Shown: one piece after another, positions 1 to 8,681 of the stretch
How positions within the stretch are numbered: position 1 is the first letter of the stretch
Layout of the letters: each line of letters starts with the position of its first letter
Source: Aquabacter sediminis
GTDB taxonomy: Bacteria; Pseudomonadota; Alphaproteobacteria; Rhizobiales; Xanthobacteraceae
Direction of reading: 5' to 3'
Assembly: GCF_028863665.1 (NCBI RefSeq)
Contig: NZ_JARBFX010000008.1
Coordinates: 186,001 to 250,000 of the forward strand
DNA: 64,000 nucleotides
Made by a program: the position numbers and the translations under genes
The notes under the pieces: generated by a model
What the model saw: only the letters and a program-made list of their open reading frames with translations
What the model was told of the DNA's origin: nothing
The model's database searches: none

Positions 1-1665
1 GGCGAGGTAGTTCGCCTTCACGTCGGGGTTCACGCGGCCTTCGAAGTTGCGGTTGCCGGAGATCACGGCGCCGGCAACCAGATCGTTCTTGTTGATGGCT
101 TCGGAGATGGCTTCCGGCAGCGGGCCGGAATTGCCGATGCAGGTGGTGCAGCCGAAGCCCACCAGGTTGAAGCCGACCTTGTCCAGGTCTTCCTGCAGGC
201 CGGAGGCGTTCAGATAGCCTTCCACCACCTGGGACCCGGGCGCCAGCGAGGTCTTCACCCACGGCTTGCGGGTCAGGCCCTTCTTCACCGCGTTGCGGGC
301 GAGCAGGCCCGCCGCGATCAGCACCGAGGGGTTGGAGGTGTTGGTGCAGGAGGTGATGGCGGCGATGGTCACGTCGCCATGGCCGAGCGTGAAGTCCTCA
401 CCGGTGACGGGCACGCGCTTGGCGGCCTCGCCGGGCTTCTTGAACTCGCCTTCCAGGGCGGCGAGGAAGCCGGCCTTGCTCTCGGAGAGCAGAACGCGGT
501 CCTGCGGACGCTTCGGGCCGGCCATGGAGGGCAGCACGGTGTCGAGGTCGAGCTCCAGCGTGTCGGTGAACACCGGATCGGGGGTGTCCTTCTTGCGCCA
601 CATGCCCTGGGCCTTGGAATAGGCCTCCACCAGGGCGACGCGGCTGTCCTTGCGGCCGGTCTCGTCGAGATAGTCGATGGTCTCGCGGTCCACCGGGAAG
701 AAGCCGCAGGTGGCGCCGTATTCGGGGGCCATGTTGGCGATGGTGGCGCGGTCGGCGAGGGAGAGGTGCTCCAGGCCCGGCCCGTAGAATTCCACGAACT
801 TGCCCACCACGCCCTTCTTGCGCAGCATCTGGGTGACGGTGAGCACGAGGTCGGTGGCGGTGATGCCCTCGTTGAGCTTGCCGAACAGCTTGAAGCCGAT
901 CACCTCGGGGATGAGCATGGAGATGGGCTGGCCCAGCATGGCCGCCTCCGCCTCGATGCCGCCCACGCCCCAGCCGAGCACGCCCAGGCCGTTCACCATG
1001 GTGGTGTGGCTGTCGGTGCCCACCAGCGTGTCGGGATAGGCGACCGTGACCTTGTGGCCGTCAATCTCTTCCTTCCGCGTCCACACGGTCTGGGCGAGAT
1101 ATTCCAGGTTCACCTGGTGGCAGATGCCGGTGCCGGGGGGCACGACGCGGAAATTGTCGAACGCGTTCTGGCCCCACTTCAGGAAGCGGTAGCGCTCCTG
1201 GTTCTGCTTGTACTCCTCGTCCACATTCTTCTTGAACGCGGCATTGTCGCCGAAATAATTCACGATCACCGAGTGGTCGATGACCAGATCCACGGGCACC
1301 AGCGGGTTGATGCGCTCGGGATCACCGCCAAGATTGACCATCGCGTCGCGCATGGCCGCCAGGTCCACCACCGCCGGGACACCGGTGAAGTCCTGCATGA
1401 GCACGCGCGCCGGGCGATAGGCGATCTCGCGCTCGGCCTTGCCGCGGGAGACCAGCCATTCGGCGACGGAGAGCACGTCTTCCTTGGTGACGGACCGGCC
1501 GTCCTCGAAGCGCAGCAGGTTCTCCAGCAGCACCTTCATGGAGAAGGGCAGGCGGGACACCCCCGTGAGACCATTTTTCTCGGCCGCTTCAAGGCTGTAA
1601 TAGACGTATTCCTTATCGTCCACCTTGAGGGTGGTGCGGCACTGGAAGCTGTCGAGGGAAGTCAC
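1..1665 (-). CDS. acnA: aconitate hydratase A, C-terminal part beyond window
   Basis: TCA-cycle enzyme interconverting citrate and isocitrate through a 4Fe-4S cluster in the cytosol. Read from a GTG start, the protein begins [20 protein letters not shown], typical of AcnA. About 555 codons lie in the window and the frame leaves the left edge open, so the C-terminal domain is missing here, not broken. The cluster-binding stretch [12 protein letters not shown] is visible near positions 130-175, with the two CxxC cysteines. It is divergent from ccmA, as acnA is next to ccm genes in many Rhizobiales. Family assignment is secure; the start is inferred from the conserved N-terminus. Confidence 0.96.
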   Translation of the reverse strand, partial: MTSLDSFQCRTTLKVDDKEYVYYSLEAAEKNGLTGVSRLPFSMKVLLENLLRFEDGRSVTKEDVLSVAEWLVSRGKAEREIAYRPARVLMQDFTGVPAVVDLAAMRDAMVNLGGDPERINPLVPVDLVIDHSVIVNYFGDNAAFKKNVDEEYKQNQERYRFLKWGQNAFDNFRVVPPGTGICHQVNLEYLAQTVWTRKEEIDGHKVTVAYPDTLVGTDSHTTMVNGLGVLGWGVGGIEAEAAMLGQPISMLIPEVIGFKLFGKLNEGITATDLVLTVTQMLRKKGVVGKFVEFYGPGLEHLSLADRATIANMAPEYGATCGFFPVDRETIDYLDETGRKDSRVALVEAYSKAQGMWRKKDTPDPVFTDTLELDLDTVLPSMAGPKRPQDRVLLSESKAGFLAALEGEFKKPGEAAKRVPVTGEDFTLGHGDVTIAAITSCTNTSNPSVLIAAGLLARNAVKKGLTRKPWVKTSLAPGSQVVEGYLNASGLQEDLDKVGFNLVGFGCTTCIGNSGPLPEAISEAINKNDLVAGAVISGNRNFEGRVNPDVKANYLA

Positions 1666-1814
1666 GGCGGGTAGTCTCCGGTTCGATGATCGACCGACGC
1701 AATACGGCCTCGGAAACCGGGAGAGTGGTGCCCGGCCACCTTGGACGGTGCGGTTCAGCCGCTTTATAGAGCCATTTCAAAGCGCGGTCATGCGCTAAGA
1801 CGAGCGAATGTGCA

Positions 1815-2474
1815 ATGCATCTAAAGCGGGATCTGCCATGCCCCGAGGCCATGCCCTGGTCGGACGCGGTTCTGCGCGCCGAGGACCTCGCCCTCCAGCG
1901 GGGACTTCGGCTGCTGTTCTCAGGGCTTAGCTTTGCCGTGCGATCGGGCGAGGCGCTCGTCGTCGTCGGTCCCAATGGCGCGGGAAAATCCTCGCTGCTG
2001 CGCGTCATGGCCGGGCTTCTGGGCGCCACCGCCGGCCAGGTGCGGCTGGAGGGCCTGCCCGGAGAGGAGGCGCAAGGCGAGCATGTGCACTATCTCGGCC
2101 ACCAAGACGCGGTGAAGGGCGCCCTTTCGGTAGCCGACAATCTCACATTCTGGCGTGACGTGCTGGGGTCCCCGGGCCTTGCCGTGGACGAGGCCCTGGA
2201 CGAAGTGGGCCTCGGCGGCCTCGGGCGGCTGCCGGCGGCGGTGCTCTCGGCCGGCCAGAAGCGGCGCCTCGCCATTGCCCGGCTACTGGTGGCCCGCCGC
2301 CCGGCCTGGATCCTGGACGAGCCCACCACCGCCCTCGACGTGACCGCCCAGGCCCGATTCGCGGCGCTGGGCCGCGCTCACCTGGCCGGCGGCGGCCTCA
2401 TCCTCGCCGCCACCCACGCCCCCCTCGACCTTGGCGAGAACGCCCGCGAACTCAGCATTGGGAGGCCGGCATGA
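1815..2474 (+). CDS. ccmA: heme exporter ATP-binding protein CcmA
   Basis: ATPase of the CcmABCD heme-handling complex, which releases holo-CcmE during System I cytochrome c maturation at the inner membrane. The 219-residue protein has the family's usual length. It carries Walker A (GPNGAGKSS), the signature region LSAGQKRRLAIARL and Walker B WILDEP. Neither possible ATG, 1815 or 1851, has a clear ribosome site, so the N-terminus is uncertain by 12 residues. It overlaps ccmB by 4 bases, which suggests translational coupling. The rest of the operon (ccmC, ccmD, ccmG) is not downstream but at 17886-19371 on the other strand. Confidence 0.95.
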   Translation: MHLKRDLPCPEAMPWSDAVLRAEDLALQRGLRLLFSGLSFAVRSGEALVVVGPNGAGKSSLLRVMAGLLGATAGQVRLEGLPGEEAQGEHVHYLGHQDAVKGALSVADNLTFWRDVLGSPGLAVDEALDEVGLGGLGRLPAAVLSAGQKRRLAIARLLVARRPAWILDEPTTALDVTAQARFAALGRAHLAGGGLILAATHAPLDLGENARELSIGRPA

Positions 2475-3139
2475 TCTCCGCCTTCCTGGCGCTGGTCCGC
2501 CGCGACCTCGCCTTGGCCCTCAAAGCCGGCGGCGGCGCGGGTCTGGGCGTCGTCTTCTTCCTCTCGGTCGTCACCATCGTGCCCTTCGCCGTGGGGCCGG
2601 ACATGATCCTGCTCGCCCGCATCGGCCCGGCGATTTTATGGATCGGCGCCCTGCTCGCCTCCCTCATCGGCCTGGAGCGCCTGTTCGCGCAGGACGTGGA
2701 GGACGGCACCCTGGACGTGCTCGCAGGCGCGGTGCTGCCCTTGGAACTGGTGGCCGCCGCCAAGGGCCTCGCCCACTGGATTGCCACCGGCCTGCCCTTG
2801 GTGGTGGCCGCCCCGGTCCTCGCCCTGATGCTGAATCTGGAGCCCACCGCCATCGGCGCGGTGGTGGCCACCCTCCTGGTGGGCACGCCCGCCGTCACCG
2901 CCCTCGGCCTGATCGGCGCGGCCTTCGCCGGCGCCTTCCGGCGGGGCGGCCTCCTCATCGCGGTGCTGGTGCTGCCCTTGGCGATCCCCGTCCTCATCTT
3001 CGCCGTCTCCGCCACCTCGGCGGCGGTCTCAGGCCCCGTGCCCTTCGGCACGCCGTTCCAGATCCTCCTGGGCCTTGCCTTGTTCGCCCTGGTGCTGGGA
3101 CCAGTGGCGGCAGCGGCCGCGCTGCGGGCGGCGCGGTAG
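2471..3139 (+). CDS. ccmB: heme exporter permease CcmB
   Basis: Membrane subunit of the CcmAB transporter in cytochrome c biogenesis. The 222-residue protein is strongly hydrophobic, with about six predicted membrane spans, and begins MISAFLALVRRDLALALKAG, a typical CcmB N-terminus. It overlaps ccmA by 4 bases. Its stop is followed within a few bases by a hairpin and then by a convergent DUF2254 gene, where ccmC would be expected in related genomes. Confidence 0.94.
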   Translation: MISAFLALVRRDLALALKAGGGAGLGVVFFLSVVTIVPFAVGPDMILLARIGPAILWIGALLASLIGLERLFAQDVEDGTLDVLAGAVLPLELVAAAKGLAHWIATGLPLVVAAPVLALMLNLEPTAIGAVVATLLVGTPAVTALGLIGAAFAGAFRRGGLLIAVLVLPLAIPVLIFAVSATSAAVSGPVPFGTPFQILLGLALFALVLGPVAAAAALRAAR

Positions 3140-3141
3140 GG

Positions 3142-3162
3142 GCTGCGGTTCGTTACCGCAGC
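3142..3162. terminator. hairpin between convergent ccmB and DUF2254 gene
   Basis: Perfect 8-bp stem GCTGCGGT/ACCGCAGC with a 5-base loop. It overlaps the last codons of the DUF2254 gene and begins 2 bases after the ccmB stop. It could end transcription from either side, but no long U tract follows, so a factor-independent terminator is only moderately supported. Confidence 0.5.
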
Positions 3163-4457
3163 TTGGGCGTGGCCAGGTCGTCATGGGCCCGCACCAGGTC
3201 GCGCAGGCGGGCCCGGTCTGCCTCAAGGCCCAAGGCGGCCTCGGCGCGGTCGAGGGCCATGCGGGATTGCAGCCGGGCGGCGGCCTTGAAGGCGTCGTCG
3301 CCCATGCGGGACAAGGCCAGCAGGCACTTCTGCACGCGCAATTGCACCTCGATCAGGCCCGCCCCGTCGCGCGCCATCAGCATGAAGCCGTCCTCGAACA
3401 GGTCCGCCGTCTGAAGGGGCGGCACATGGATGCGGGGAAAGTCCGGCTCCTCCGCCGGTCCCTCCGCCCCGCCCTCCGCCCCGCCCTCCGCCCACAGGCT
3501 CAGGAGCCGGGTCACCCGGCCGATCACATCGATGGCCGTGCCCGCATCATTGACCCCGGGCGACAAGGCGCGGCAGCCGATTTCGCTCATCACCGCGAGG
3601 CCAAAGCGCGGGTCCTGGTCGAACGAACGCTCATCCCCCAGCGAGAAGGCGTCGCACACCGCCGCGCGCAGGTCGTCGGCCGCGTCCGCCTTCCCGGGGT
3701 TGAGGACATAGGCCAGCGGCACGTGCGGATAGACGAAGGTGCCGGGAATGGCGTTGAGCACCATGTCCGTGTCCCGCTCCTCGCACAGCCGCGACAAGGC
3801 GGGCATGTCGATGTGGAGGATGTAGCCGATCCGGTGCGCCGACACGGCCAAGGCACCGGCGGCCGGCGCCGTGTCCTTCGCGCGCAGGGGCGTCCCGCCC
3901 AGGCACGGATCGCGCAGGCGGGCCTTGATGGCGCGCCGGGTGGCGTCCTCTACCCGGTCGGTGGTCTCCCCCACCCGCCCGAGCCGGGTGAGATGGTCGA
4001 TCCAGCGCAAGAGCGAGACCACCACCAAAGCGATGACGGCGATGGTCACCGCGAACAGGACCACGCGTCCCCGGTCGCCATAGGCCCCCGTCTTCAGGAC
4101 GATCAGGCCGACAATGCTGAACAGGAAGGAGCCGATGAAGGTGGCGAGCACATTCTGCGTCAGCGTGTCCTCGACGAGGAGCTTGGTGGCACGCGGCGTG
4201 ACATTGTTGGTGGCCGAGCCATAGGCCGAGACCATGACGCTCAGCGAGAAGGTGGTCACCGACAGCATGCTGGAGGCGATGATGGCGAGCAGACCATCCA
4301 CGGCGTCGGAGCCGATGCTGCCGGGAATGGTCCAGGGAATGTAGCGTTCGGCCACCGTGGCGAGCATCGCGGCCAGGATGCCCAGCACCCCCAGCAAGGT
4401 GGCCCGCACCCAGAGCCGCCGTGTCAGCTGCGCCATCACCCATTGCCATTTCGGCAT
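3153..4457 (-). CDS. DUF2254 family membrane protein
   Basis: Predicted integral inner-membrane protein of unknown function. The N-terminal 170 residues hold about four hydrophobic segments. The C-terminal half is soluble and contains the conserved-looking ALSPGVNDAGTAIDVIGR stretch typical of DUF2254. The ATG at 4457 is chosen because GGAGG lies just upstream; an in-frame ATG at 4514 would add 19 residues. A 12-bp unit repeated about three times near 3460-3495 encodes an acidic, glycine-rich EGGAEGGAEG linker. It is convergent with ccmB. Family recognition comes from sequence memory, not a search. Confidence 0.8.
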   Translation of the reverse strand: MPKWQWVMAQLTRRLWVRATLLGVLGILAAMLATVAERYIPWTIPGSIGSDAVDGLLAIIASSMLSVTTFSLSVMVSAYGSATNNVTPRATKLLVEDTLTQNVLATFIGSFLFSIVGLIVLKTGAYGDRGRVVLFAVTIAVIALVVVSLLRWIDHLTRLGRVGETTDRVEDATRRAIKARLRDPCLGGTPLRAKDTAPAAGALAVSAHRIGYILHIDMPALSRLCEERDTDMVLNAIPGTFVYPHVPLAYVLNPGKADAADDLRAAVCDAFSLGDERSFDQDPRFGLAVMSEIGCRALSPGVNDAGTAIDVIGRVTRLLSLWAEGGAEGGAEGPAEEPDFPRIHVPPLQTADLFEDGFMLMARDGAGLIEVQLRVQKCLLALSRMGDDAFKAAARLQSRMALDRAEAALGLEADRARLRDLVRAHDDLATPKLR

Positions 4458-4993
4458 GCCCGCCTCCGTTCGGTGGATGCCGAACATACGGGAAATGAAG
4501 GCCGGAGGCGGCATTCTTGATCCATCGTCCGATCGGCGCCGTCTGGCATGTGGATGAAATTCGAGCCCATAGGATCGTAAGCTGAAGCTTTACCTTTTCG
4601 CGGGCGACGTTATCGCTCCTCGATATCTTGTCCCCGCACGTCCCACCCACCGGACCATCATCGCCCCCCCGCGCGCTCTGCTTTCGCAATGCGCTTCGAG
4701 GGCGGCCGGGCAAGGCGCTTCTGCGTGCGCTTTGCAAAAGTGAAAAGCCGGTTTTCCAGACGCCCGCCTTTCTCCCTTCGCCGATACCCGCTATCCCTAA
4801 CGTCACCTTCTCGCGGGCATGGACAGCCTATGCCCGCATCCTCTGGGGGGAGGCAGGGGAAGGCCAAGCCCAGGCTCGCGCAGGTCATGCGCTCAACCGG
4901 CACGCCGGGACCTCAGGGTCCAGGCTGCCGATGCAGCGCCATCGCCGTTCCGGCAACGCCTGATCAGACCTTGAGACACGGAGGGACGGCACC
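4458..4993. other. non-coding gap between DUF2254 and kef genes
   Basis: About 535 bases between divergent genes. No convincing coding frame was seen. A GCAAAAGTGAAAAGCCGGTT-like stretch near 4734-4755 resembles the short palindromic intergenic repeats of Rhizobiales, but only one arm pair is visible. The right end holds a good ribosome site (GGAGGG) for the antiporter gene. Promoters for both flanking genes are expected here; no clear -35/-10 pair was found. Confidence 0.5.
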
Positions 4994-6826
4994 ATGGCGG
5001 AGCAGTCGGGATTCGACCTTGTGCAGGCGGTGGCCGTGCTGGGTGCGGGCGTGGTGGGTGCGCCCTTGTTCAAGCGCCTGGGCTTCGGCTCGGTCCTGGG
5101 ATACCTGGCGGCAGGGCTGGTGCTCGGCCCCTTCGGCGTGCGGATGGTGACCGAGCCCGAGGCCATCCTGCATTTCGCCGAGCTGGGCGTGGTGATGTTC
5201 CTCTTCATCATCGGCCTGGAAATGCGCCCCGCCCGGCTCTGGAGCCTGCGGCGTGAGATATTCGGCCTGGGCGCCGCGCAGGTGCTGGCCTGCGGGGCGC
5301 TGCTGACGGGGGTGGGCATGCTGGCGGGCCTTGCCGCGCCGGTGGCCTTCATCGCCGCCATGGGCTTCGTGCTCTCCTCCACCGCCGCCATCATGCAGAT
5401 CCTGGACGAGAGCGGCGAGACCGCCACCCCGGCCGGACAGCGGGCCGTCTCCATCCTGCTGCTGGAGGATCTCGCCATCGTCCCCCTGCTCGCCTGCGTC
5501 GCCCTGCTGGCGCCCGTTGGCGCGCACGAGGCGGGGTCGGGCTGGATGGCGCTGGCGATCGCGGTCGGGTGCGTGGCCGCCGTGGTGGCGGTGGGGCGCT
5601 GGCTGCTGAACCCGCTCTTCGCCTTGCTCGCCGCCGCCCGCGCCCGCGAGATCATGACGGCGGCCGCCCTCACCGTGGTGCTGGGCACGGCGCTCCTCAT
5701 GCAGGTGTCCGGCCTCTCCATGGCCATGGGGGCGTTCCTGGCGGGGGTGCTGTTGTCCGGCTCCTCCTTCCGCCATCAATTGGAGGCGGACATCGAGCCG
5801 TTCCGGGGGCTGCTGCTGGGCCTGTTCTTCATGGCCGTGGGCATGTCGCTGGACGTAAGCGTGGTCATCAGCCAGTGGATGCTGGTGGCGGCGGCGGTCG
5901 TCGCCTTCATGGTGGTGAAGGCCATCGGCATCTGCGCCGTGGCGCTGCTCTTCGGCGCCGACAAGCACGAGGCCATCACCCGCGCGGCGCTGTTCGCCCA
6001 GGGCGGGGAGTTCGCCTTCGTGCTGTTCGCGGCGGCGGCGGGCGCGGGGCTGTTCGACCCCATGACCCACGCCATCATGTCCTCCACCGTCATCCTCTCC
6101 ATGGTGCTGACGCCCTTGACGGTGCTGGCCGCCCGCCGCCTCGTGCCCGCCAAGGCGGTGGACACGGACGGGCTGGAGGTGCCGGACGGGCTCACCGGCT
6201 CGGTGCTGCTGGTGGGGTTCGGGCGGTTCGGACAGGTGGCCTCGCAAGGGCTGCTGGCGCGGGGGCTGGAGGTGACCATCATCGACCGCGACCCGGAGAT
6301 GATCCGCAACGCCACCAAGTTCGGCTTCCGCGTCTATTATGGCGATGGCACCAATCTCGACGTGCTGCACGCGGCCGGCGCCCACACCGCCCGGCTGATC
6401 GCGGTGTGCGTGAACGACCGCCAAGCCGCCAACCACATCGTCGCCGTGGTCAAAAGCACCTTCCCCCATGCCGGGCTCATGGTGCGCGCCTATGACCGCC
6501 AGCATGCGGCGGAATTGGTCCACGCCCAGGTGGACTTCCAGCAGCGCGAGACCTCCGAATCCGCCTTCGTCTTCGGCCAGGCGGCGCTGGAATATCTCGG
6601 CCTGTCGCAAGAGGAGGCCGGCGAGACCATCGCCGACATCCGCCGCCGCGACGCGGAGCGCTTCGCGCTTGAACTGGCGAGCGGGCCCTATGCGGGCATG
6701 GGGCTCCTGCATTTCAACGCGCCCAAGGCGGAGCCGGTGCCCTTCGTGAAGCCGCTGAAAGCCGCCAAGGCGCTGAACCTTGAGGCAGAGCGCATCGCCG
6801 CCGCCCCGGCGCCTGACGCATCGTAA
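4994..6826 (+). CDS. Kef-type monovalent cation:proton antiporter (CPA2)
   Basis: Inner-membrane K+/H+ or Na+/H+ antiporter with cytosolic nucleotide gating. The first ~380 of 610 residues form a CPA2 exchanger domain of about 12 membrane spans. An RCK/TrkA-N Rossmann domain starting with SVLLVGFGRFGQ follows, and a charged tail closes the protein. The length matches KefB/KefC. ATG with GGAGGG 8 bases upstream fixes the start. No KefF/KefG oxidoreductase partner is adjacent, so glutathione-adduct gating cannot be assumed. Confidence 0.9.
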   Translation: MAEQSGFDLVQAVAVLGAGVVGAPLFKRLGFGSVLGYLAAGLVLGPFGVRMVTEPEAILHFAELGVVMFLFIIGLEMRPARLWSLRREIFGLGAAQVLACGALLTGVGMLAGLAAPVAFIAAMGFVLSSTAAIMQILDESGETATPAGQRAVSILLLEDLAIVPLLACVALLAPVGAHEAGSGWMALAIAVGCVAAVVAVGRWLLNPLFALLAAARAREIMTAAALTVVLGTALLMQVSGLSMAMGAFLAGVLLSGSSFRHQLEADIEPFRGLLLGLFFMAVGMSLDVSVVISQWMLVAAAVVAFMVVKAIGICAVALLFGADKHEAITRAALFAQGGEFAFVLFAAAAGAGLFDPMTHAIMSSTVILSMVLTPLTVLAARRLVPAKAVDTDGLEVPDGLTGSVLLVGFGRFGQVASQGLLARGLEVTIIDRDPEMIRNATKFGFRVYYGDGTNLDVLHAAGAHTARLIAVCVNDRQAANHIVAVVKSTFPHAGLMVRAYDRQHAAELVHAQVDFQQRETSESAFVFGQAALEYLGLSQEEAGETIADIRRRDAERFALELASGPYAGMGLLHFNAPKAEPVPFVKPLKAAKALNLEAERIAAAPAPDAS

Positions 6827-6887
6827 GGAGAGAAAGGGTATCGGCGGGGGGATGGGGAAAGCCCCGACTCGCGCTATATGAGCCCCC

Positions 6888-7817
6888 ATGACGGCCATGC
6901 TGCGCGTTCACTCCCTTTCCAAGACCTATGCTTCCGGCCACACCGCGCTGCGCGACGTGTCGCTGGAGGTCAAGAAGGGCGAGATCTTCGCCCTGCTCGG
7001 CCCCAACGGGGCCGGCAAGACCACGCTCATCTCCATCATTTGCGGGCTGGTGAACGCCACGTCGGGCACCATCAGCGTGGACGGGCACGACATTTCGGCC
7101 GACTACCGCGCGGCGCGCTCCATCATCGGCCTGGTGCCCCAGGAATTGACCACCGAGGCGTTCGAGAGCGTGGTGGCAACCGTGAACTTCTCCCGCGGGC
7201 TGTTCGGCAAGGGCCGCAACCCGGCGCTGGTGGAGAAGATCCTGCGCGACCTCTCGCTCTGGGACAAGAAGGACGCCATGATCCGCACCCTGTCGGGCGG
7301 CATGAAGCGGCGCCTTCTCATCGCCAAGGCGCTGGCCCACGAGCCGCGCCTTCTCTTCCTCGACGAGCCCACCGCCGGCGTCGACGTGGAATTGCGCCGC
7401 GACATGTGGCGCGTGGTGCAGCGGCTGCGGGAAAATGGCACCACCATCATCCTCACCACCCATTATCTGGAAGAGGCCGAGGAAATGGCCGACCGGGTGG
7501 GCGTGATGCGCAAGGGCGAGCTCATCCTGGTGGAGGAGAAGGCCGCCCTCATGCGCCGGTTCGGCCGCAAGCAATTGACGCTGGATCTGGCCACCCCGCT
7601 CGCCGCCCTGCCGGAGTCGCTTGGCCACCACGGACTGGTGCTGGCGCCCTCGGGGCTGCAGCTGACCTATTCCTATGAGGAGGCGGGCGAGGGCACGGCC
7701 ATTGCCGATCTGCTGCGGGACCTTTCCGCCGCCGGCATCGCCTTCAAGGATCTCGCCACGCGGCAAAGCTCGCTGGAAGACATTTTCGTGGACCTGGTGC
7801 GAGAGGGCGCCCGATGA
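6888..7817 (+). CDS. ABC-2 exporter ATP-binding protein (YadG-like)
   Basis: ATPase of a two-gene ABC-2 exporter of unknown cargo. Residues 1-220 form the nucleotide-binding domain, with Walker A GPNGAGKT, signature LSGGMKRRL, Walker B LLFLDEP and the H-loop [11 protein letters not shown] ~90-residue C-terminal extension typical of the YadG/DrrA/NodI group follows. It overlaps the permease gene by 4 bases, so the two are co-expressed. Substrate cannot be inferred from sequence. Confidence 0.92.
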   Translation: MTAMLRVHSLSKTYASGHTALRDVSLEVKKGEIFALLGPNGAGKTTLISIICGLVNATSGTISVDGHDISADYRAARSIIGLVPQELTTEAFESVVATVNFSRGLFGKGRNPALVEKILRDLSLWDKKDAMIRTLSGGMKRRLLIAKALAHEPRLLFLDEPTAGVDVELRRDMWRVVQRLRENGTTIILTTHYLEEAEEMADRVGVMRKGELILVEEKAALMRRFGRKQLTLDLATPLAALPESLGHHGLVLAPSGLQLTYSYEEAGEGTAIADLLRDLSAAGIAFKDLATRQSSLEDIFVDLVREGAR

Positions 7818-8575
7818 ATCTTCATGCCATCCGCGCCATCTATCATTACGAGATGGCCCGCACCGGGCGCACGCTGCTGCAATCGGTGGTCTCGCCCGTC
7901 ATTTCCACCGTGCTCTATTTCGTGGTGTTCGGCACCGCCATGGGCTCCCATGTGGGCCATATCGATGGGGTGAGCTTCGGCGCCTTCATCGTGCCGGGGC
8001 TCATTATGCTGACGCTCCTCACCCAATCCATCGCCAATGCCTCGTTCGGCATCTATTTCCCGCGCTTCACGGGCACCATCTACGAACTGCTCTCCGCCCC
8101 GGTCTCGCCGTTCGAGATCGTGACCGGCTATGTGGGCGCGGCGGCCACCAAATCCGTGATGATCGGCCTCATCATCCTCGCCACCTCCGCCCTGTTCGTG
8201 CCGGTGCAGGTGATGCATCCGGTGTGGATGGTGGCCTTTCTGCTGCTGACGGGCCTCACCTTCTCGCTGTTCGGCTTCATCATCGGCCTGTGGGCGGATG
8301 GCTTCGAGAAGCTGCAGATGATCCCCCTCCTCATCATCACGCCTTTGACGTTCCTCGGCGGCAGCTTCTATTCCATCGACATGCTGCCGCCGGCCTGGCG
8401 CACGGTGAGCCTCTTCAACCCCGTGGTCTATCTCATCTCCGGCTTCCGCTGGAGCTTCTACGGCATCTCCGACGTGGGCGTGGAAATCAGCCTTTCCATG
8501 ACCCTGGTCTTCCTGGCGGTGTGCCTCTTCACGGTGCGGTGGATGTTCAAGACGGGGTATCGGTTGAAGAGTTGA
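7814..8575 (+). CDS. ABC-2 exporter permease (YadH-like)
   Basis: Membrane partner of the preceding ATPase. The 253-residue protein has six hydrophobic segments and the ABC-2 signature region around [20 protein letters not shown], close to YadH and related to NodJ. Its ATG overlaps the upstream stop. It ends about 100 bases before the AT-rich ATPase/HEPN cassette and is the last typical high-GC gene on that side. Confidence 0.92.
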   Translation: MNLHAIRAIYHYEMARTGRTLLQSVVSPVISTVLYFVVFGTAMGSHVGHIDGVSFGAFIVPGLIMLTLLTQSIANASFGIYFPRFTGTIYELLSAPVSPFEIVTGYVGAAATKSVMIGLIILATSALFVPVQVMHPVWMVAFLLLTGLTFSLFGFIIGLWADGFEKLQMIPLLIITPLTFLGGSFYSIDMLPPAWRTVSLFNPVVYLISGFRWSFYGISDVGVEISLSMTLVFLAVCLFTVRWMFKTGYRLKS

Positions 8576-8620
8576 GGGGGCGCGCGCGTCTATGTTACCG
8601 CCCCGAGGGCTTTACGACAT

Positions 8621-8647
8621 TTGACATACCCTCTGTATCCGTACAAT
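8621..8647 (+). promoter_or_regulatory. possible promoter of the ATPase/HEPN cassette
   Basis: TTGACA at 8621 and TACAAT at 8642 match sigma-70 hexamers, with an unusually short 15-base spacer. It lies 35-60 bases before the ATPase start, in the AT-rich part of the gap. No strong ribosome site precedes the ATG. Confidence 0.35.
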
Positions 8648-8681
8648 CTGAGCGAGAAATCGACGTTTGCACGAGTATTAA

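Noticed and set aside
379-1674. Long plus-strand open frame opposite acnA
   Set aside because: Its protein is rich in His, Gly and Arg without any family pattern, and acnA on the other strand is secure. It is a high-GC antisense shadow.
3460-3495. CRISPR-like repeat
   Set aside because: Only about three copies of a 12-bp unit inside a coding region, with no spacers; it encodes an EGGA linker.
4734-4755. RIME-like intergenic repeat
   Set aside because: It resembles one arm of known Rhizobiales elements, but no full palindrome is visible and there is no second copy in the window that I could confirm.
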